A stretch of DNA of 64,000 bases from the NCBI GenBank assembly GCA_049314555.1, contig JBMOEW010000009.1, positions 1-64,000 on the forward strand. The letters are read 5' to 3'. This document shows, piece after piece, positions 59,356-64,000 of the stretch. The position numbers and the translations under genes were made by a program. The DNA comes from REEB509 sp049314555 (GTDB taxonomy: Bacteria; Pseudomonadota; Alphaproteobacteria; Caulobacterales; Aquidulcibacteraceae). The notes below the pieces were generated by a model, which saw only the letters and a list, made by a program, of their open reading frames with translations, was not told the DNA's origin and did not search any database. The stretch's first letter is position 1; each line of letters starts with the position of its first letter.

Positions 59356-59846
59356 GGCTGGCCCTCCGCGCTCGCGCCGCTGCGGTGCTGCCGGCTGTCT
59401 TCGTCCAATACGTGGAGCAGGGTGTGATTTCTGCGCAGCGCAACGGGCATTGCCCCCGGCGCTTCCCCCGCTTGCGCCGCATTCACCGCCCGGTTGACCG
59501 CATCGGTTTGCGCAACGCTGACCTGGATCAGGGCCGGCGCGATGGTAACATCTGCGGAGATGCTGGCGGCCGCCACCCGAAAGGCACCGGCAAATTTGCG
59601 CCTAAGCCGGGCAGGCGTTCCCGCAAGCCGCCCCAGCAACCGCCCCAGCACAGCGGACTCTTTGCCCAACCACCCAAAGCGCGCCGCCACAATTAGCGCG
59701 CCCACGCTGGCAAAGCCCACCACAGTGGCGTCGGCAAGGCTTGTTCCCCCGCGCAGCACTGCCGCGAAGACGACCATCCCAAAAATCACTGCAAATGCGG
59801 AAAGCATCGACCACCCCGGGGCCGGCAAACAACTGGTCTTAACCAT
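59352..59846 (-). CDS. mrpE: Mrp antiporter subunit E-like
   Basis: 164 residues. One or two TM helices at the N-terminus (SAFAVIFGMVVFAAVLRGGT, ATVVGFASVGALIVAARFGW) precede a cytoplasmic part with FRVAAASISADVTIAPALIQ, VSVAQTDAVNRAVNAAQAGE and LRRNHTLLHVLDE, the MrpE pattern of an amphipathic helix and small beta domain. It is first in the ten-gene operon (mrpE-F-G-A'-B-C-D1-L-x-D2); the upstream gap to the acyl-CoA dehydrogenase stop at 59918 is 71 bases on the same strand. Confidence 0.85.
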   Translation of the reverse strand: MVKTSCLPAPGWSMLSAFAVIFGMVVFAAVLRGGTSLADATVVGFASVGALIVAARFGWLGKESAVLGRLLGRLAGTPARLRRKFAGAFRVAAASISADVTIAPALIQVSVAQTDAVNRAVNAAQAGEAPGAMPVALRRNHTLLHVLDEDSRQHRSGASAEGQP

Positions 59847-59917
59847 GCTGCAACGGATTCGCCACCCCGCACGGCACCTCGATTTATCCGCCCCGAAACG
59901 TCACACCACCTAAGGCC

Positions 59918-61060
59918 TTAGCCGCGCATCATTTCCCGCGCGATGATCAGCCGCTGAATTTCGCTGGTGCCTTCATAGATCCGGAAAATGCGCACGTCCC
60001 GGTAGAACCGCTCGATGCCATAGTCGGCCACATAGCCCGCGCCCCCGAAGATCTGCACGGCCCGATCCGCCACCCGGCCGACCATTTCCGACGCATAGAG
60101 TTTAGAGGCCGAACACTCGAGCACCACGTTCTCGCCCGCATCCCGCCGGCGGGCCGCATCAAGCACCATGCACCGCGCGGCATAGGCTTCGGTTTTGGAG
60201 TCTGCCATCTGCGCCTGGATCATCTGAAACGACGCCAACGCCTGGCCGAACTGCTTGCGTGACCCGGCATAGGCCACGATCTCCTCAAGCAGCCGTTCAG
60301 CCACCCCCACACATACCGACGCGATATGCAAACGCCCCCGGTCCAGCACCTGCATCGCCACTTTGAAGCCTTCGCCCTCGCCACCCAACCGAAGCTCCGG
60401 CCCCACCCGCACGTCATCAAAATTGACATCACAGATGTGCGCGCCCTGCTGGCCCATTTTCTTTTCCGGCTTGCCAATCGACAGGCCAGGGCTGTCGCGC
60501 GGCACAAGGAAAGCGGAAACCCCGCCGCCGCCTTTGACGGTCGGGTCGGTGCGGGCCATCACCGTGAACAACGAGGCCTTGTTGGCATTGGTGATGTAGC
60601 GCTTGGACCCGCGCAACACATAGGCTTCGCCATCCCAAATCGCCTGCGTGCGCACGCTGCCGGAATCTGAACCAGCCTCCGGTTCTGTCAGCGCAAAACT
60701 GGTGACGATCTCCCCAGACGCCACGCCCGGCAGATATTTTGCCTTCTGCTCCGGCGTGCCAAACATCACCAGCCCCTGGCTGCCAATGCCCACATTGGTG
60801 CCAAAGCAGGAGCGAAACGCCGGCGAGCAGCGCCCAAGCTCAAACGCCACTAGGCACTCTTCTTCCATCGACAACTCAAGCCCGCCGTAGGCCGCCGGGA
60901 TCGAAAGCCCATAAAGCCCAAGCGCCTTCATCTCCGCCACGACATCATCGGGAACGGCATCGGCCTCCGCCACTTGGGCTTCGATCGGGCGCAGCCGCTC
61001 ACTGACAAACCGGCGCACGGTGTCGATGAACTGAGCTCTTGTGTCCGGGTCGAGTGCCAT
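59918..61060 (-). CDS. acyl-CoA dehydrogenase
   Basis: 380 residues, normal family length. FAD and substrate motifs: FALTEPEAGSDSGSVRTQAI, RGSKRYITNA, KMGQQGAHICDVNFDDVRVG, and the catalytic C-terminal glutamate in RIFRIYEGTSEIQRLIIARE. VQIFGGAGYVADYGIERFYR is the second signature. It oxidises an acyl-CoA at the alpha-beta bond with electrons going to ETF; which chain is unclear, and the mutase in the window fits a propionyl-CoA-forming pathway only by inference. It precedes the Mrp-like operon on the same strand. Confidence 0.95.
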   Translation of the reverse strand: MALDPDTRAQFIDTVRRFVSERLRPIEAQVAEADAVPDDVVAEMKALGLYGLSIPAAYGGLELSMEEECLVAFELGRCSPAFRSCFGTNVGIGSQGLVMFGTPEQKAKYLPGVASGEIVTSFALTEPEAGSDSGSVRTQAIWDGEAYVLRGSKRYITNANKASLFTVMARTDPTVKGGGGVSAFLVPRDSPGLSIGKPEKKMGQQGAHICDVNFDDVRVGPELRLGGEGEGFKVAMQVLDRGRLHIASVCVGVAERLLEEIVAYAGSRKQFGQALASFQMIQAQMADSKTEAYAARCMVLDAARRRDAGENVVLECSASKLYASEMVGRVADRAVQIFGGAGYVADYGIERFYRDVRIFRIYEGTSEIQRLIIAREMMRG

Positions 61061-61136
61061 GGGGATCTCCTTGATCGTTGGGCGCGATCATCAGGAAACC
61101 ACAGCCCCGATCAAGCAGTTTCCTGGCCTAGGGCGA

Positions 61137-61712
61137 TCAAGACCCAGGGCAAAGCGCAGCAACAGATCCAAAGCGCACCTGGCGACGTTCCGCAGAACGC
61201 CCCGCATAATCGCCCACCACCACGTCCACCACCACAGCTTGATCTGGTCCAAGCGGGTCGAGCGCGATCTCCAGCTGCAAAAACTGATCAGATCCCACCA
61301 AAGACCCAACCGCACTCACTCGCGTGCTGCCAAGCGCGGATGGGGCATCCACGTTCGTGGTGCGCTCGCTGGGCCGCGTCCGCGCCGCCAATACCCGCGC
61401 CCCACTGACCTCCACGTTCATGCGGCCAATCCCGCTGTCATCGTCCCGCGCGCGGATGTCCAGGATCCGCACCGGGCTATCGACAATATACGAATCCCCA
61501 ACCACAACCCCGCCACCCGGGCAAAGCCCAGGATCAGCCGGCACCGGGTTTACCGCCGCCGCCAGCAGCGCCGTATTGGCCGCCTTTGCATCGATCGCTG
61601 TGATTTCGGGCGCCATCCGATCGCCGTCATTGTCGCCGAACCCCACGCCAACACAGCCGCTTGCGAGCAGCGCGACAGCAACCATGCCGCCCGTCAAAAC
61701 CAGGTGCTTCAT
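61137..61712 (-). CDS. lipoprotein of unknown function (1)
   Basis: 191 residues. The N-terminus MKHLVLTGGMVAVALLASGC has a lipobox L-A-S-G-C at residue 20, and the mature part begins VGVGFGDNDGDRMAPE. It is beta-rich by appearance (SPVRILDIRARDDDSGIGRM, FLQLEIALDPLGPDQAVVVD) with two further cysteines (GLCPGG, ALCPGS) that could form a disulfide. There is no domain that I recognise. It follows the second lipoprotein gene with one base between them, so they form one operon. Confidence 0.72.
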   Translation of the reverse strand: MKHLVLTGGMVAVALLASGCVGVGFGDNDGDRMAPEITAIDAKAANTALLAAAVNPVPADPGLCPGGGVVVGDSYIVDSPVRILDIRARDDDSGIGRMNVEVSGARVLAARTRPSERTTNVDAPSALGSTRVSAVGSLVGSDQFLQLEIALDPLGPDQAVVVDVVVGDYAGRSAERRQVRFGSVAALCPGS

Positions 61713-61713
61713 C

Positions 61714-62442
61714 TCAGGGCTCCAGCGTCTGGCCCAGGGCTGGGCTGCTCAGTTGGATGGAATTAGGTTCAAACAGCTGGACCTCAGATCCAAGCTCAAC
61801 AAACAGCGCTTTGGTGGGGGCCGCCGCCTGAATTTCGATATAGCGATAGCCGGTGTGAGACACCCCATACCGACCGCAAGGCGGCGTTTCTGGCACCTCG
61901 TCAGCGGTAAGGGCTCCCTCCCAGGCCGAGCGGGTCAAACCGGTCGGCTCCAGGCTGTAGCGCTGGCGACCCTGCGGCAGCGGGATCACCGCTGGGGCCG
62001 TGTTGAGCGTGCAAGACGCCTCCGCCGGCGCGCCGCCCTCCAGCATCAACTGGGCGGTTAAGCCAGCAAGCCCAGACGCCGGCATGTCCAGCACCCGAAT
62101 GTCTTCAGATGTGGCAAGCAAAGCGCCGTCTTCCACCGCTTCCCGCAGCACCCGGCCCGATGGCGCATCTGCCACCATCCGCTGCCCAGGGCAGGTTTGG
62201 GTCCACATCACAATCCCTGCGCCCTCAAACGGCTGCCAGGCACATTCAGGAAGCGCTGGCTGATCCGGAGGCGTTTGCCCCAAAAGCGTGAGTGCCGCGG
62301 CCGACACCGGTGCCGGCGCTTCAGCCCCCCCTTGAGGTGCCTCAGGGGCACGCCCACAGCCCCACAGCAAAGCAAGAGCGACCACCGCCAAAGGGGAAAG
62401 CCTAGGAATCATCGCCTCCATGTCCATCAAACCCATCCCCAC
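61714..62442 (-). CDS. lipoprotein of unknown function (2)
   Basis: Up to 242 residues; the start could be any of several ATGs between 62442 and 62412, the last giving MIPRLSPLAVVALALLWGCG. The lipobox-type L-L-W-G-C and following RAPEAPQGG linker suggest an anchored envelope protein. The mature part contains PALPECAWQPFEGAGIVMWT and a beta-rich body; four cysteines are visible after the lipid-linked one. I do not recognise the domain. It heads the lipoprotein pair and is divergent from the thioesterase gene. Confidence 0.7.
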   Translation of the reverse strand: MGMGLMDMEAMIPRLSPLAVVALALLWGCGRAPEAPQGGAEAPAPVSAAALTLLGQTPPDQPALPECAWQPFEGAGIVMWTQTCPGQRMVADAPSGRVLREAVEDGALLATSEDIRVLDMPASGLAGLTAQLMLEGGAPAEASCTLNTAPAVIPLPQGRQRYSLEPTGLTRSAWEGALTADEVPETPPCGRYGVSHTGYRYIEIQAAAPTKALFVELGSEVQLFEPNSIQLSSPALGQTLEP

Positions 62443-62502
62443 CGTAGCGCGAGGCCAACCAGTCCGCTATTGCCCAAGCTGTCAAAGAGTCAAGGAAGAG
62501 TC

Positions 62503-62973
62503 ATGGCGGACGGAACTGGCAACAATGCCTATGGACAAAGGTATACGATAGCCTCAGGCCCCTTTGCCGGTTGGCTCAGCTGGGGGCAAGGGCAGGACCC
62601 CTTTGAGACCCTCGTTGGCCCGTTTTGCTACCGGGTCCACGAAGACGGCGCGATCCAAATCGCCTTCCAGCCCGAGGCCCGCCATCTGAACGGCGCACAG
62701 TCCATCCATGGTGGCTGCCTGATGAGCTTTGCAGACTTTGCCCTGTTTGCGATCGCCCATCACAACCTCCAAGGCGGTGTCATGGCGGTGACCTTGACCT
62801 GTAACACCGAGTTCTTAGGTGCAGGCAATCTCGATGGCTGGGTGGAGGCGCGCGGCGAGGTGCTGAAAGAAACCCGCTCCCTGATTTTTGTGCGCGGCAC
62901 ATTGCACCAGAGGGGCGAGCCGATCCTGGCGTTTTCCGGAACCTTGAAGAAAATCAAGCCATCGCCCAGGTAA
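62503..62973 (+). CDS. PaaI-type hotdog thioesterase
   Basis: 156 residues from ATG 62503, preceded by AAGGAAG. The hotdog core is NGAQSIHGGCLMSFADFALF, with the H-G-G-x-x-x-x-x-x-D pattern of PaaI-family thioesterases whose Asp and Gly act on the thioester, then VTLTCNTEFLGAGNLDGWVE and LIFVRGTLHQRGEPILAFSG. An N-terminal extension (RYTIASGPFAGWLSWGQGQD) precedes it. The substrate is unknown. It lies 60 bases from the divergent lipoprotein gene. Confidence 0.9.
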   Translation: MADGTGNNAYGQRYTIASGPFAGWLSWGQGQDPFETLVGPFCYRVHEDGAIQIAFQPEARHLNGAQSIHGGCLMSFADFALFAIAHHNLQGGVMAVTLTCNTEFLGAGNLDGWVEARGEVLKETRSLIFVRGTLHQRGEPILAFSGTLKKIKPSPR

Positions 62974-63034
62974 GCCTGCCCCATCCTCGGGGGTGCCGTG
63001 AATTGGCAGCAATTGGCGATTACACCTACCCCCG

Positions 63035-63862
63035 ATGAGTTTGCCGCCACCCCTGCGTCTGGCCACCGCCCCAGATGTCGCAACCCCGGACCTGAAGGCC
63101 AGGCTTGCCATGCTGGTCACGAAGGCACAGGCAGCCCTGCGCGACCAGGATGCAGCCACCGCCGCCCACAAGGCCCGCGTCAGCTTGAAGAAAGCCCGCG
63201 CCCTGGCGCGCTTGACCAAAGCGGCGACCCCCACCTGGGCAGGCACATTCAACCGCCACGCCCGCGCCGCGATGGCAGCCCTAAGCGCCACCCGCGACGC
63301 CGATGCCATGTGCCAGGCAGCCCGCCTGTGTCGCGCCGGTGCGTCACGCAAGACCCGCAAGGCCCTGAAGCGCGCCATACGCAGCCTCGAAAATCAACGT
63401 GATGCGGGCGCGCAAGCCGGCCAAGCTCAGGCCCTCCTAAGCCTGGATCGGCTGCACGCCCACCTCCAACGAATGCCCGCCCTCACCGAGCAAGACCTGC
63501 AAACCGGGGCCAATGCTATTCTAGCGCGGGCAACAAAAGCAGCGGCCCGTGCGCGCGGGGCCAGCGATGTCGAACGCCGCCACGATTGGCGCAAACGCGA
63601 GAAAACCCGCCAAACCGCTGCCCTTGAACTTGGCGAATCCTGGCCCGGCAAATTCCGCCTCGCCGCCAGCGCAGCTCTCTCCCAAACCCTCGGTGCCGAA
63701 CGGGACTTGATCCTGCTGGAAGAAGCGCTCGGTGCCGATCCCGGCGTCGCAGGAGGGCCGCGCGCCGCCCGCCGGGCCCTGCGCTTCATCCGCCGCACGC
63801 GCGTCGTGTTTGCAGCGCTGGCCGACGCCCAGGGAAAAAAGGTTCACCGGTCCGAAACATAA
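63035..63862 (+). CDS. CHAD domain protein
   Basis: 275 residues. The conserved His and basic helix patterns of CHAD domains are seen twice: HKARVSLKKARALARLTKAA in the first half and VERRHDWRKREKTRQTAALE in the second, with ATRDADAMCQAARLCR and LGAERDLILLEEAL as the following metal-binding-like segments. CHAD proteins bind inorganic polyphosphate through such basic helices. The usual CYTH partner is not fused. The end overlaps the convergent sterol-desaturase-like gene by 19 bases. Confidence 0.88.
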   Translation: MSLPPPLRLATAPDVATPDLKARLAMLVTKAQAALRDQDAATAAHKARVSLKKARALARLTKAATPTWAGTFNRHARAAMAALSATRDADAMCQAARLCRAGASRKTRKALKRAIRSLENQRDAGAQAGQAQALLSLDRLHAHLQRMPALTEQDLQTGANAILARATKAAARARGASDVERRHDWRKREKTRQTAALELGESWPGKFRLAASAALSQTLGAERDLILLEEALGADPGVAGGPRAARRALRFIRRTRVVFAALADAQGKKVHRSET

Positions 63863-64000
63863 GGCGCGTCTTCGGCAATCGGATCAACCAGGCCCCGGGC
63901 GATATCAGCCGCCAAACCGTCAGACACCCCGTGCACCCCGAGCGCGGCAACACCCGCGTCAGGCGGGGTACGCCAAGAGCCAAAAACCCGATCCCAAAGC
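63844..64000 (-). CDS. C-terminal end of a sterol desaturase/fatty acid hydroxylase-like protein (partial)
   Basis: The window edge cuts this gene. The 51 visible C-terminal residues begin LWDRVFGSWRTPPDAGVAAL, followed by GVHGVSDGLAADIARGLVDP, and end YVSDR. W-D-R-x-F-G-T/S-W at this position is the typical post-histidine-box segment of the sterol desaturase family, whose iron-binding histidines would lie outside the window. A different open frame on the same DNA lacks similarity. Confidence 0.65.
   Translation of the reverse strand, partial: LWDRVFGSWRTPPDAGVAALGVHGVSDGLAADIARGLVDPIAEDAPYVSDR

Noticed and set aside
1..64000. CRISPR array, rRNA operon or replication origin
   Set aside because: No regularly spaced direct repeats with spacers, no rRNA sequence and no DnaA-box cluster was seen; the DnaA-like gene is only a DNA-binding domain protein.

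Overview
The window is one continuous stretch of a GC-rich (about 65 percent by eye) alphaproteobacterial chromosome. Lineage markers are a MucR zinc-finger regulator, DUF1491, a DnaA-C-domain regulator beside a DUF6456 remnant, a two-subunit methylmalonyl-CoA mutase, a DivJ/PleC-like histidine kinase and a secreted protein recalling Caulobacter-type holdfast anchors. An aquatic member near Caulobacterales/Hyphomonadaceae is my best guess, but it is inference.

Layout. 1-3.5 kb: tRNA-Lys, a small holin-like gene, a MarR/Tat-nitroreductase operon with a clear palindromic operator, and a nitronate monooxygenase-like gene. 3.6-8.3 kb: methylmalonyl-CoA mutase operon with two paralogous two-TM proteins between the subunit genes. 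8.4-13.1 kb: cold-shock protein, secreted repeat protein, thioesterase, and an envelope operon (small TM protein, BON/OmpA protein, coiled-coil/HhH protein). 13.2-18.3 kb: two RNA-type methyltransferases, PadR, a retropepsin-like lipoprotein, TelA and XpaC. 18.2-26.9 kb: old-yellow-enzyme homologue, then a TetR-controlled RND efflux system with a divergent outer-membrane factor. 27-30 kb: SDR, then a xanthorhodopsin/proteorhodopsin-like proton-pump gene isolated between two gene-poor stretches, one holding a decayed IS66 transposase. 29.9-38.3 kb: AsmA, lipase-like hydrolase, NatAB-type ABC exporter, S21, NUDIX, SRAP. 38.3-42.5 kb: intergenic palindromic repeats, YcnI-like protein, second nitronate monooxygenase-like gene, GNAT, AbrB-Doc toxin-antitoxin pair, DUF433, a YoeB remnant and a TIR protein. 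42.5-52 kb: prfC, TIR-Sel1 protein, histidine kinase, SufE, decayed DUF6456, DnaA-C protein, MucR. 52.5-59.8 kb: ten-gene Mrp/Mbh-type antiporter operon. 59.9-64 kb: acyl-CoA dehydrogenase, two lipoproteins, PaaI thioesterase, CHAD protein and the end of a sterol-desaturase-like gene.

The items most worth following are the rhodopsin locus, the Mrp-like complex whose three antiporter-type subunits seem to lack the usual pump lysines, the paired small membrane proteins inside the mutase operon, and the WRxRYLEARV-repeat envelope operon. Several features are decayed (IS66, YoeB, DUF6456), so the accessory parts of this window have been turning over.
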